Source: Bacillota bacterium (GTDB lineage: Bacteria; Bacillota_I; Bacilli_A; RF39; UBA660). Taken from it: a stretch of 64,000 bases of DNA. Location of the stretch: the NCBI GenBank assembly GCA_023391185.1, contig JAEWBI010000004.1:1-64000 (forward strand), given 5' to 3'. The translations under genes and the position numbers were made by a program. Positions 52,839 through 62,089 of this stretch are shown piece after piece; position 1 is the first letter of the stretch, and each line of letters begins with the position of its first letter. The notes beneath the pieces are model-generated. The model did no database searches and was not told the DNA's origin. It saw only the letters and a list, made by a program, of their open reading frames with translations.

Positions 52839-53216
52839 ATGATAAAAGATATAAGGAACAGCAAAGGTCAAGCTTTAGTAGAATTTGTCCTTGTAATGCC
52901 TATTTTTATCTTTATTATTATGGCGATGGTAGATTTAGGAAATATTATATATAAAAAGTATAATTTAGAAAATACACTTGATACGGTAGTAGAATTATAT
53001 AAACAAGGAGAAAGTCAGAAGATGGCTGCCTATGCATCGGTTGAAAATATTGATTTAGATATTTCTTCTATTAGTGATGATTTGACTAAAGTATCTGTTA
53101 AAAAAACAATAAATATAATAACACCAGGATTAAATAATATACTCGGTAAAGATTATACCTTATCAGTAGATAGAACAATTTTTTCTAAAGAGGACAAGGT
53201 TATAAATGAAGGATAG
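52839..53216 (+). CDS. tadE: TadE-like pseudopilin
   Basis: A 125-residue protein with a prepilin motif KG then QALVEFVLVMPI (Glu at +5 present) and a membrane helix followed by an external domain: the TadE family of minor pilins. It overlaps the next TadE/TadG-like gene by 11 nt, forming the first gene of the main Tad operon. Confidence 0.85.
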   Translation: MIKDIRNSKGQALVEFVLVMPIFIFIIMAMVDLGNIIYKKYNLENTLDTVVELYKQGESQKMAAYASVENIDLDISSISDDLTKVSVKKTINIITPGLNNILGKDYTLSVDRTIFSKEDKVINEG

Positions 53217-53598
53217 AAAAGGACAGGTTTTAGTAGCCTTTGTCTTATTAATACCAGTAATAATAATGATACTGGCATTAATTGTAGATGTTGGTTTTCT
53301 ATATGTAGAAAAAAGAAATACTGATAATGTAATAAGAGATGTAACAAATTATGGGCTTGATAATTTAAATTTAGAAAAGAACATATTACAAGATAATATA
53401 ACTAAGTTAGTTAATGCTAATTTAGATGAAATACAAGACCTTAGTATAGTAATTAATACTAATAGTGTTGAGATAAATATAACTAGAAATAAGCAAAGTA
53501 TATTTTCGAATGCCTATAAAAAAGCAAATTATAGAATAACTTCAAATTATATTGGTAACATTAGTAATTCAGTAAAAGATGTAAGGAAGGAGTCATAG
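53206..53598 (+). CDS. TadE/TadG-like pseudopilin lacking Glu+5
   Basis: A 130-residue protein with KG then QVLVAFVLLIPV. The prepilin-peptidase-type motif is present, but the glutamate at +5 is alanine. In type IV pilins Glu5 helps assembly into the fibre, so this protein may initiate, cap or anchor rather than extend. The C-terminal domain is TadE/TadG-like. The start lies inside the preceding gene; cpaE starts 1 nt after its stop. Confidence 0.78.
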   Translation: MKDRKGQVLVAFVLLIPVIIMILALIVDVGFLYVEKRNTDNVIRDVTNYGLDNLNLEKNILQDNITKLVNANLDEIQDLSIVINTNSVEINITRNKQSIFSNAYKKANYRITSNYIGNISNSVKDVRKES

Positions 53599-53599
53599 T

Positions 53600-54427
53600 A
53601 TGGCACTAAAAAAAGCTAAAATATTAACAATAACTTCTGTAAGCGGAGGAACAGGTAAGACTACTACAGCACTTTGCGTTGCAGGAACATACTCAACACT
53701 TGGTAAAAAAGTTCTAGTAATAGATTTAGATTTGTATACAGGAACTATTGCTGCTGCTTTAAACTTAGATGTTAAATCAGACATGTTTATCTTAGTTAAT
53801 GATTTAAATAATAATAAATTTAAAGGGTTAGACGAATATATAACAAGTTATAACGAAAATATCGATATATTACCAGCTACTAAAGATCCGAGATATGCTA
53901 ATAAAATTAATGCTAATTACTTACAATTAGTTTTTGATAAATATTGTAATAAATATGATTTAATTGTAGTTGATACTGCTGACGATTTATCACCTTTTAA
54001 TTTAGTTACTTTTGATTATAGTGATTTAATTATATATGTTATTAATAACGATGCAGTAAATTTAAAAAATATGCGTACTATGGTTTCTATATTTAAAGAT
54101 ATGGGTCTTACAAAATATAGAATATTCCTAAATGAGGCAAATTCTATCCATAAGAATTACTTTACAAAAAATGATATGAAGAATATCATGAAAGCTAATA
54201 TAGATTATACTGTTACAAGTAGATTTTTTATTAAGAATATAGATAAATATTTCTTAGATGGTGTAATTTTAACTTTAGATAAAACAATAAGAGCAAAATA
54301 TAAAAAAGATATTAAAGAGTTTGAAGAAATAGCTAAGGTTATTATTGGTGATACCCAAATGGTTGAGAGTAAAGTTAAAAATATGAGTGTTTCTAATGAC
54401 AAAGTTATGAAAGGGGAAACTGAATAG
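53600..54427 (+). CDS. cpaE: CpaE/TadZ-type ParA-like ATPase
   Basis: A 275-residue P-loop ATPase with the deviant Walker A of ParA/MinD proteins (SVSGGTGKTTTA, about residue 10) and DLDLYTGT. TadZ/CpaE proteins place the Tad machine in the cell. Most carry an N-terminal receiver-like domain; this one starts directly with the ATPase. Overlaps and 1-2-nt gaps tie it to both neighbours. Confidence 0.85.
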   Translation: MALKKAKILTITSVSGGTGKTTTALCVAGTYSTLGKKVLVIDLDLYTGTIAAALNLDVKSDMFILVNDLNNNKFKGLDEYITSYNENIDILPATKDPRYANKINANYLQLVFDKYCNKYDLIVVDTADDLSPFNLVTFDYSDLIIYVINNDAVNLKNMRTMVSIFKDMGLTKYRIFLNEANSIHKNYFTKNDMKNIMKANIDYTVTSRFFIKNIDKYFLDGVILTLDKTIRAKYKKDIKEFEEIAKVIIGDTQMVESKVKNMSVSNDKVMKGETE

Positions 54428-54428
54428 T

Positions 54429-55751
54429 ATGAAGAGTTTTACAGAAGAATTCCAAGTAAGTATTAAAAAGAATAATTATGCTGAAACTACTGATTATGAA
54501 ACATTTCCTAATAAAGTATTACTTGATGAACTTAGAAATAAAATTATTCAAAACCTAATAGATAATCGTGCCTCATTAGGTGGTACTTTAGATTCTTTTA
54601 TTAAAAGACAAGTAGATGCTACCATTGAAGGATATGATTTAACGGGAGTTGAAATATCTTATATCTATAACATGATAGATAATGAAATTAATGGATGTGG
54701 ACCATTAACTGAGCTTATGGAAGATCCAAATATAACGGAAATAATGGTTAATGGAATAGATAAAATTTATATAGAAATAGATGGACGTGTTAGTAAAGAT
54801 GACAGTGTTTCATTTATAAATGATGACCATATTATAAGAACAATACAAAGAATGATTCAGCCTATTGGTAGGACAATTGATGCTGCTAATCCTATGGTTG
54901 ATGCAAGACTTTCTGATGGTTCTAGACTTAATGCTATTATAGCTCCACTTGCTATTAATGGACCAACGATTACTATTCGAAAGTTTAAAGAAGATCTTGT
55001 TACCATAGATGATTTCCTAAGAACAGGAACTTTAACTCCTTATATGGCTAGATTCTTAGAAGCGTGCGTTAAAGCTAAATTAAATATTATTATATGTGGT
55101 GGAACTGGTTCTGGTAAAACAACACTACTTAATGTGTTATCTTCATTTATCGGTCAAGATGAACGTATTGTAACAATTGAAGATGCTGCAGAACTTAGAT
55201 TAAAACAACCTCACGTTGTTTCACTTGAAACAAGACTTGCAAACTATGAAGGTGAGGGAGCTATAACAATTAGAGATTTAGTTATTAATTCTCTTCGTAT
55301 GAGACCTGACCGTATTATAGTTGGCGAATGTCGTGGTGGCGAGGCATTTGACATGCTTCAGGCTATGAATACAGGACATTCAGGTAGTTTAACAACAATG
55401 CATGCTAATGGGCCTATTGATACTTTAAATAGGTTAGAAACATTAATTTTAATGTCTGGTATGGAAATTCCAGTTAAAGCTATTCGTGAATATATTGAGA
55501 AAGCAATAAATGTTGTAGTCCAAACTGAAAGATTTTCTGATGGTCGTAGAAGAGTAGTAGATATTTCTGAAGTTGTTGGGTTTAAAGATGATATGATTGA
55601 ATTAAAACAAATATTTGGTTTTAAACAAACAGGTAGACTTGATAATGGTGATGTTGATGGTGAGTTTATTCAATCTAAGCATGTACCAAAAGTATATGAA
55701 ACAATGAAAGCCTTTGGTGTAGATAGTATAAAAGATATTTTTGAAAAATAG
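54429..55751 (+). CDS. cpaF: CpaF/TadA secretion ATPase
   Basis: A 440-residue hexameric type II/IV secretion ATPase. Walker A is CGGTGSGKTTLLN (about residue 225), with the Asp-box region (VTIEDAAELRL), Walker B (RPDRIIVGECRGGEAFD) and His box (GHSGSLTTMHAN). The N-terminal helical domain (1-90) is CpaF-like. It powers assembly of Flp pili, and may also serve retraction in Tad systems that lack a second ATPase. Confidence 0.95.
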   Translation: MKSFTEEFQVSIKKNNYAETTDYETFPNKVLLDELRNKIIQNLIDNRASLGGTLDSFIKRQVDATIEGYDLTGVEISYIYNMIDNEINGCGPLTELMEDPNITEIMVNGIDKIYIEIDGRVSKDDSVSFINDDHIIRTIQRMIQPIGRTIDAANPMVDARLSDGSRLNAIIAPLAINGPTITIRKFKEDLVTIDDFLRTGTLTPYMARFLEACVKAKLNIIICGGTGSGKTTLLNVLSSFIGQDERIVTIEDAAELRLKQPHVVSLETRLANYEGEGAITIRDLVINSLRMRPDRIIVGECRGGEAFDMLQAMNTGHSGSLTTMHANGPIDTLNRLETLILMSGMEIPVKAIREYIEKAINVVVQTERFSDGRRRVVDISEVVGFKDDMIELKQIFGFKQTGRLDNGDVDGEFIQSKHVPKVYETMKAFGVDSIKDIFEK

Positions 55752-55759
55752 GTGATAGT

Positions 55760-57253
55760 ATGATAAATAATAATGGTTTTAGTCTATATGGGGCTTTAAC
55801 CAATCAGGATATAAATCTAACTTTTACACCTCCTAAAAATGTATATTCTTTTGAATATACGGTTTATAAGGATGGTGAAATATATATAAATGGCTTAGGT
55901 TCTACTTCCCCAATTGGTTTTAGTTTTACTGCCACAGGTACATACAATATCATAGTTACAATGAAGGATGTGACAGGATATAATACTGTAACTAGTCCAC
56001 AATATATAGTTGATAAAGAGAGTCCTATTATAACAGTTACAAAGGATAATATCCTATTAAAAGAAGGAAAAAGTCTTAATGCACTTTCAAATGTTACTGT
56101 AACTGATAATTATGATAAGGATTTAAATAAACAAGTTATAACTAATTATGATGAACTAGATTTTGCAACTATAGGTGAAAAAAAGTTAGTATATTCTGTT
56201 AGTGATCAAGCAGGAAATAATACTTCTAAAACCATTTATGTTAATGTTGTAAGTGGTGTTGATCCTTATTTAGTATTCATACAGTGTGGAATAGTAATTG
56301 GTTTATTAATATTTATAATTGCTGTATTAAAATATAGACATTCAGTTAAAATAGAAAACCGTATTGCAAAATTTTCTGTAGAATCACTTGAAGATGACCA
56401 AATTTCACTATTTGATAAGCTATCTTTAATATTAATTAAATATATTAAAAGAGAAAGTAATTTACTAAATAAATCAGCTTTTTTAAAACGTTATGCAAAA
56501 CATTTTGAAAAATATACTTCAATATATAATAGTGAGTTAACTAGTATGGACCTTGTTTCTATTAAAATAACATTTGGTTTAATCTTTGTACTTGTTTGTA
56601 TATTATCACTAGCAATTAAATCAAGAGTATTACCCGTATATGAATGGATTATACCTTTCTTTGCAGGTGTATTTATAGTAGATATATATTACATAATAAA
56701 GTACAAATTTTATCGTAATAAAATAGAAAATGATTTATTGCAAGCTATTATTATAATGAATAATGCATTTAAATCGGGTCGAAGTATTAGCCAGTCCATA
56801 GATCTTGTAACTACTGAACTAGATGGCCCTATAGCAAAAGAATTTAAAAAAATATATGTGGAATTATCTTTTGGTTTAGATTTAAATACTGTATTTAAAA
56901 GATTTGCTGATAGAGTCAATGTGGAAGAAGCTTCATATTTAACTGCATCACTTACTATTTTAAATAAAACAGGTGGTAATATAGTAAAAGTATTTGATGC
57001 TATTGAAAAATCTTTATTTAGTAAGAAGAAATTAAAGTTAGAGCTTAATGCATTAACAAGTTCTTCAAAAGTAATAAAAAATATTTTATCAATAGTTCCA
57101 TTAATTTTCTTTCTTTTAATTAGTTTTATTGATTCAAATTATTTTACTGTTTTCTTTAATACACAAATTGGAATTATATTATTTATTCTTATATTAATAC
57201 TTTATGTATCATATATATTAGTAGTAAATAAAATAATGAAAGTAAGGATGTGA
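55760..57253 (+). CDS. tadB: TadB with N-terminal Ig-like extension
   Basis: A 497-residue membrane protein. About 173-497 is TadB: membrane helix (173-193), a soluble segment, helices near 265-305, and the T2SSF domain (NDLLQAIIIMNNAFKSGRSISQSI) with closing helices. TadB is normally about 300 residues. Residues 1-168 are two beta-rich Ig/DUF5011-like repeats (YIVDKESPIITV...; VSDQAGNNTSKTIYV). No signal peptide precedes them, so an N-out topology set by the helix at 173 is likely. AGGTGAT gives the start. The fusion is unusual (see findings). Confidence 0.88.
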   Translation: MINNNGFSLYGALTNQDINLTFTPPKNVYSFEYTVYKDGEIYINGLGSTSPIGFSFTATGTYNIIVTMKDVTGYNTVTSPQYIVDKESPIITVTKDNILLKEGKSLNALSNVTVTDNYDKDLNKQVITNYDELDFATIGEKKLVYSVSDQAGNNTSKTIYVNVVSGVDPYLVFIQCGIVIGLLIFIIAVLKYRHSVKIENRIAKFSVESLEDDQISLFDKLSLILIKYIKRESNLLNKSAFLKRYAKHFEKYTSIYNSELTSMDLVSIKITFGLIFVLVCILSLAIKSRVLPVYEWIIPFFAGVFIVDIYYIIKYKFYRNKIENDLLQAIIIMNNAFKSGRSISQSIDLVTTELDGPIAKEFKKIYVELSFGLDLNTVFKRFADRVNVEEASYLTASLTILNKTGGNIVKVFDAIEKSLFSKKKLKLELNALTSSSKVIKNILSIVPLIFFLLISFIDSNYFTVFFNTQIGIILFILILILYVSYILVVNKIMKVRM

Positions 57254-57257
57254 TAAA

Positions 57258-58034
57258 GTGAATAAGACTAGAATAAATTATAATTATAATGAAGAAAAAA
57301 TAAAGAAACTACGCGAAAGAAATAAGAAAACGGCTGTAGAACTTGATAAAAGTATTGTTAATAAAGTTTTTAAAAAAAGTGATATAAAACTAGTAGCAAA
57401 TAAAATAGCGATGATGGGTAAAACTAAACTTACTGTTAGTTCTTTCCTAAATATTAGAATTATATTAAGTATATTTGTATTTGTTTTGACAATAACTTTT
57501 ACAAAGTTCAGTTATGTTTTAGCGCCACTTTCAGCAATCGTGGTTTATTATGGAAGTTATTATGTTCTTATTTCTAATCCTATTAAAAAAAGAACTTCAA
57601 AGTTAGACCATGAAGCATTAAATTTTTTTGAAATTCTTACCCTTACTTTAGAATCAGGCCGTAATTTAGAAAATTCACTTGAAATAGCAGTTGACAATGT
57701 CGAATCTGAATTATCAGATGAATTTAGAAAAACTTTATTAGAAATTAAATTTGGTAAATCGCTGATTGAAGCATTAGATGGGATGAAGCAAAGAATACCT
57801 TCAGAAACAATAAATAATATTATATTAAATATGACTCAAACAAGTATATTTGGTAGTAATATTTTAGATACTATGAACAATCAAATTGATTTTTTAAGAG
57901 ATAAACAATTATTAGAAGTGAAAGAAAGAATGAATAAATTACCTAATAGAATTAGTATCATATCGGTATTATTTATAGTTCCACTTATATTACTTTTGGT
58001 TTTAGGACCTTTTCTAGTAAACTTTTTGGGTTGA
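57258..58034 (+). CDS. tadC: TadC platform protein
   Basis: A 258-residue membrane protein of the T2SSF family: basic N-terminus, helices about 62-105, the T2SSF helical domain (FEILTLTLESGRNLENSLEIA) and a C-terminal membrane helix. It pairs with TadB as the inner-membrane platform. The start is GTG 57258, 4 nt after the tadB stop, behind GGATGTGAT. It ends the Tad operon in this window. No prepilin peptidase or TadD-like gene is found nearby. Confidence 0.88.
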   Translation: MNKTRINYNYNEEKIKKLRERNKKTAVELDKSIVNKVFKKSDIKLVANKIAMMGKTKLTVSSFLNIRIILSIFVFVLTITFTKFSYVLAPLSAIVVYYGSYYVLISNPIKKRTSKLDHEALNFFEILTLTLESGRNLENSLEIAVDNVESELSDEFRKTLLEIKFGKSLIEALDGMKQRIPSETINNIILNMTQTSIFGSNILDTMNNQIDFLRDKQLLEVKERMNKLPNRISIISVLFIVPLILLLVLGPFLVNFLG

Positions 58035-58087
58035 AATTACAAAATTTAGTGTATAATATGTATGAAAGTTAAGAAAGAAGGATATAA

Positions 58088-59395
58088 ATGAAATATTATT
58101 TAGTTGGAATAAAAGGGGCTGGAATGAGTGCGCTGGCACTTATTTTAAATGATTTAGGTTATGAAGTAATAGGATATGATGATGATAAAAATCATGAATT
58201 TACTGAAGACAAATTAGATGAACGTGGTATTAAAATTTATACTGACGAAAATAATATTATTGATAAAAATACTATAGTTATTAGAAGTACGGCTATAAAA
58301 GAAAGTCATAGAGAGATAGTGAAAGCTAAATCACTAGATTTAAAGATATATGAGTATAATGAAATGCTAGGTAAAGTAGCAAATATGTTTGAACTAATTA
58401 CTATAGCAGGCTGTCATGGTAAAACAACAACAACTTCTTTAATGGCTCATGTTCTTAAGAATATGGGTGGTTGTAATTATTTAATAGGTGATGGCACTGG
58501 CTATGCTAGTAAAGAAAATAAGAAATTTGTTATCGAAGCATGTGAATATTATAGACATTTCCTTGTATATGAACCAAATTATGCAATAATAACTAATATA
58601 GAACTTGATCATGTTGACTATTTTAAAGACATGCAGGATGTTATTGATGCATATTCAGAGTATGCTAATAATGCTGAAAAAATGGTTATTGCTTGTGGTG
58701 ATGATCCTTATACTAGAATGTTAGAACTTAACAAACCAATATTCTATTATGGGATAGATGAGGATAATGATATAGTTGCAAAGAATATCGAGTATACTGC
58801 TGATGGTGTAGAATTTGATGTCTTTGTTGAAGAAAATTATTATGGGCACTTTGATTTGCCATTCTATGGTAAGCACATGTTACTTAATACTTTAGCGGTT
58901 ATAAGTGTTTGTTATTATGAAAGAATGGATGCAAAAGAAGTATCTAAAAATCTAAAAACTTTTGGCGGAGCCGAGAGAAGATTTGAAGAAACTATTATAG
59001 GTGATACTATCTTAGTTGATGACTATGCTCATCATCCAACAGAAGTAAAAGCTGTTATTAAAGCAGCGAGACAAAAATATCCTAATAAGAAAATTGTTGC
59101 GGTTTTTCAGCCTCATACTTTCTCTAGAACAGAAGCTTTTGCTGAAGATTTAGTAAAAGTACTGAACTTAGCTGATAAAGCCTTCGTTCTAGATATATTC
59201 CCATCACGTGAAAAACAAGAAGATTTTCCAGGTATAAATTCTGAAATTATTGTTGAAAAATTAAGTAATGGAGAATTAATAACTGATGAAAGTTGGGGAA
59301 AATTAAAGGAATATAAAGGTGCAATTGTACTATTCCTTAGTCCAAAGCAAATTCAAAATTTAATGGAAAAATTTACTGAATACTTAAATAGCTAA
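58088..59395 (+). CDS. murC: UDP-N-acetylmuramate-L-alanine ligase
   Basis: A 435-residue Mur ligase that adds L-Ala to UDP-MurNAc. The N-terminal Rossmann motif is GIKGAGMSALA, the ATP-binding loop AGCHGKTTTTS (about residue 107), and the central segment DDYAHHPTEVKA (about 315). The length is normal. The presence of this gene shows that the organism makes peptidoglycan. AGAAAGGA gives the start. A terminator overlaps its 3' end. Confidence 0.95.
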   Translation: MKYYLVGIKGAGMSALALILNDLGYEVIGYDDDKNHEFTEDKLDERGIKIYTDENNIIDKNTIVIRSTAIKESHREIVKAKSLDLKIYEYNEMLGKVANMFELITIAGCHGKTTTTSLMAHVLKNMGGCNYLIGDGTGYASKENKKFVIEACEYYRHFLVYEPNYAIITNIELDHVDYFKDMQDVIDAYSEYANNAEKMVIACGDDPYTRMLELNKPIFYYGIDEDNDIVAKNIEYTADGVEFDVFVEENYYGHFDLPFYGKHMLLNTLAVISVCYYERMDAKEVSKNLKTFGGAERRFEETIIGDTILVDDYAHHPTEVKAVIKAARQKYPNKKIVAVFQPHTFSRTEAFAEDLVKVLNLADKAFVLDIFPSREKQEDFPGINSEIIVEKLSNGELITDESWGKLKEYKGAIVLFLSPKQIQNLMEKFTEYLNS

Positions 59396-59408
59396 GTATT
59401 CTTTTTAT
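59378..59408 (+). terminator. murC terminator
   Basis: GAATACTTA / TAAGTATTC, 6-nt loop, T5. It lies across the stop codon. Confidence 0.8.
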
Positions 59409-59460
59409 TTACTTAGAATTAATAATAAGGTATAATGATTATAGGATGATAGGTGAATGT

Positions 59461-60558
59461 ATGATGTATGTTTTTAAAAGTAAAAAAGGTTTTACATTAG
59501 CAGAACTATTAGGTGTTATTACAATTTTAGCAATAATAGCATTAATAACAGTACCTCTTGTAAATAAATATGTATTAAGTAGTAGGCAGAAAGCCTATGA
59601 TGTCGAGATTATCACATTAAAAAAAGCTGCGCAACAATGGTTTACAAGAAATTCTACTTCGGTGCTTTTTGATGAAGACAATTTTTATGCATTAGATTTA
59701 GAATTGTTAAAACAAAGCGAATTTTTAGCGGATGAACCAATATACAATCCTTTAAACCCTGATGAAGAGATAACTGGATGCATCATGATTAAAAAAAATG
59801 ATAATAACTACAGTTATGAGTATAGTTCTACTTGTAGTGTAGAAATACCAACAACATATGCAGATGGTACAGCTGTATATTTTAATCCTGTTACAGGAAC
59901 AAAATGTTCGTCAACTGAATCAGTAAGTACAACAGGTACTAAAACAGGCTGTATGAAATGGTATACATTTAATGATGAAGGGTTATCAAGTAACACAATA
60001 AACCTAATATTAGATCATAATACAACACAAAAAGTTATGTGGAATTCTACAGGACAAAATGTAAATGGGCCGGTAAGTGCACTTGCACAACTTCAGACAG
60101 ACACAAGTTCATGGACTGGGGTGCCTACAAGAACAGATAGTTACAGTATAAGTAATGGTAGAGCTGATTATACAATTAACTATAATGGATATAAAGCTAG
60201 GCTTATAGCTGCTAATGAAATAGCAACAATAACAGGAAATGATTATTTTAACGATATAACAACTATGACTTCTAGTTGGTTTTACTTTGATAGTAATAAT
60301 AAAACGCAAACAGCAACAACTGCTGGAACAAGTAATTACGATTGGTTGTTTGATTATACAAATGGTTGCAGAAACTATGGATGTAATATGGAAGATTCAA
60401 GTGTCGATGGTTACTTAACTTCAACGGCTCAAGCTGGTACATATGTTTATGCCTGGTATGTAACCAAAAATGGAACAATATCTGAAATAAGTGTCGATAA
60501 TCCTTTTTATGGAGGAGTACGTCCAGTGATTACTGTTTTAAAATCAACTATACATTAG
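59461..60558 (+). CDS. Prepilin-like surface protein
   Basis: A 365-residue protein with prepilin motif KKG then FTLAELLGVI (Glu+5) and a 20-residue hydrophobic helix. The head (about 30-150) is pilin-like. The C-terminal half (about 150-365) is Trp/Asn/Thr-rich with several paired cysteines, ending in GGVRPVITVLKS, a closing pattern seen in surface domains often fused to prepilins in gut Firmicutes. ATG 59461 follows AGGTGA; in-frame ATG 59446 is upstream of the site. TATAAT at 59431-59436 is a likely -10. Confidence 0.8.
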   Translation: MMYVFKSKKGFTLAELLGVITILAIIALITVPLVNKYVLSSRQKAYDVEIITLKKAAQQWFTRNSTSVLFDEDNFYALDLELLKQSEFLADEPIYNPLNPDEEITGCIMIKKNDNNYSYEYSSTCSVEIPTTYADGTAVYFNPVTGTKCSSTESVSTTGTKTGCMKWYTFNDEGLSSNTINLILDHNTTQKVMWNSTGQNVNGPVSALAQLQTDTSSWTGVPTRTDSYSISNGRADYTINYNGYKARLIAANEIATITGNDYFNDITTMTSSWFYFDSNNKTQTATTAGTSNYDWLFDYTNGCRNYGCNMEDSSVDGYLTSTAQAGTYVYAWYVTKNGTISEISVDNPFYGGVRPVITVLKSTIH

Positions 60559-60589
60559 TAATTTAATAAATAAAATTCCAAGTAATAAT

Positions 60590-60644
60590 GATGGTCTAAA
60601 TTCATTAACTTCATTGTATTTATGAATTTAGACTATCTCCTTTT
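60590..60644 (+). terminator. Terminator of the prepilin gene at 59461
   Basis: A long hairpin: 12-bp perfect arms (60594-60605 with 60622-60633), extended to about 16 bp with a G:T pair, and TTTTT after it. Confidence 0.8.
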
Positions 60645-60691
60645 TATTTACTTTAATTTCATATTATTGTATAATTATATTAGGTGATAGT

Positions 60692-61081
60692 ATGATAAAT
60701 AAAGGTTTTACATTAACTGAATTAATAGCGGTAATTGTCCTTCTTGGAATAATTGCTCTAATAGCTGTTCCAATAATAAATGGAAAAATAGTTAATTCAA
60801 AAAGTAAAGCATATAAAGCTCAAGTAAGTGCAATTGAAAGTACAGCAAAAAAGTGGGGCGTAGAAAATAATAAACTACTTCCTATTGATGAAAATAAATG
60901 TAAAGTTTCACTAATGGAATTAATAGGTCAAGGGTTTATAGATGATGATGAAATAATAGATCCACGAAATAATTCAAAAATGAATGGTAGTGTGGAAATA
61001 AGTTATTCTAATTCAAACAAAACATACTATTATATTTATAAAGAAACAGTTGATGCAGCAGTGCCTAACTGTATAAAATAA
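60692..61081 (+). CDS. Type IV prepilin-like protein
   Basis: A 129-residue pilin-like protein: NKG then FTLTELIAVIVLLG (Glu+5), an amphipathic helix continuing to about 60 and a small C-terminal domain with two cysteines (about 69 and 127). Size and form are like ComGC/major pilins. AGGTGAT is present before the ATG. It follows the other prepilin gene but has its own -10 (TGTATAAT). A terminator overlaps its stop. Confidence 0.85.
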   Translation: MINKGFTLTELIAVIVLLGIIALIAVPIINGKIVNSKSKAYKAQVSAIESTAKKWGVENNKLLPIDENKCKVSLMELIGQGFIDDDEIIDPRNNSKMNGSVEISYSNSNKTYYYIYKETVDAAVPNCIK

Positions 61082-61104
61082 ATCTCTATTTAGAGATTTT
61101 TTTA
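61080..61104 (+). terminator. Terminator of the prepilin gene at 60692
   Basis: AATCTCTA / TAGAGATT and T7. Confidence 0.8.
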
Positions 61105-61189
61105 TGAAAAAACAATTGATTTTATTGATAAATATACATATATGTTATATAATAAATATAGAATAGAAACAGTTTGTGCAGGTGAGAAA

Positions 61190-62089
61190 ATGAAAATTTT
61201 ATGTATTGGTCATGCAGCTTATGACATAACAATTCCAGTTGATGGATTTCCTAAAGAAAACACAAAAAATCGTGTAAGTAATCGTGTTGAGTGTGGTGGT
61301 GGACCTGCTTCTAATGCTGCATATCTACTTGCTAAATGGGGAATTGAAACATATTTTGCCGGAGTAGTAGGTAAAGATTTATATGGTGATAGAATTAAAG
61401 AAGAGTTATCAAGTGTCGGTGTTAATATTAAATATTTAGAGCAAAACTCTGATTACGAAACAACTTCAAGTTTTATTCTTGCTAATAGTGATAACGGTTC
61501 TAGAACAATATTTACTTATAGACCAAGTAGTATTCACATGAATGATATAAATATTGATTTTGAACCTGATATTATTTTGCTAGATGGACAAGAACCAAAA
61601 ATATCAGAAGATCTTATATTTAAATATCCAAATGCAATAAGTGTTATTGACGCAGGTAGACCTAAAGAGGAAATAATAAAGCTTGCTGGACTTGTAAACT
61701 ACTTAATATGTTCAAAAGAATTTGCTGAAACAGTTTCAGGTAAAAAAGTAGATTATAATAATTTAAGTACAGTAGCAGATATATACAATACTCTAAAAGA
61801 AAAGTTCAATAATAATATAATTATTACTTTAGAAGACAGAGGATGTGTTTATCAAGATGGAAATATTATCAAAGTAATGCCTTCTATAAAAGTTAAAGCT
61901 GTAGATTCTACAGGAGCAGGTGATATTTTTCATGGAGCTTTTGTATATGGAATAGCTAATAATTTTGAATTAGAAAAAACAATAAAATATGCTAATCTAG
62001 CTGGTGCTATATCAGTAACTCGTATAGGTGGTAGATATTCTGTACCGAGTTTGACTGAAATGGAAGAAAAATATAATGCACTTAAGTAA
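61190..62089 (+). CDS. PfkB-family carbohydrate kinase
   Basis: A 299-residue ribokinase-fold sugar kinase. The N-terminal signature is GGGPASNAAYLLAKWG (about 35), and the C-terminal ATP/anion hole is DSTGAGDIFHGAF (about 244) with the catalytic aspartate. ATG 61190 follows CAGGTGAG; the longer open frame starting at 61142 lacks a site. The sugar is not identifiable; fructokinase, ribokinase and nucleoside kinase are all possible. It overlaps the Smr gene by 14 nt. Confidence 0.9.
   Translation: MKILCIGHAAYDITIPVDGFPKENTKNRVSNRVECGGGPASNAAYLLAKWGIETYFAGVVGKDLYGDRIKEELSSVGVNIKYLEQNSDYETTSSFILANSDNGSRTIFTYRPSSIHMNDINIDFEPDIILLDGQEPKISEDLIFKYPNAISVIDAGRPKEEIIKLAGLVNYLICSKEFAETVSGKKVDYNNLSTVADIYNTLKEKFNNNIIITLEDRGCVYQDGNIIKVMPSIKVKAVDSTGAGDIFHGAFVYGIANNFELEKTIKYANLAGAISVTRIGGRYSVPSLTEMEEKYNALK

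Noticed and set aside
55760..55800. Prepilin-type leader at the start of the TadB fusion (NNNG then FSLYG)
   Set aside because: It looks like a prepilin motif, but no hydrophobic helix and no Glu+5 follow, so it is treated as chance.
60109..60478. Antisense open frames within the prepilin gene at 59461
   Set aside because: They arise from the Asn/Thr-rich codon composition of the plus-strand gene and lack start signals.
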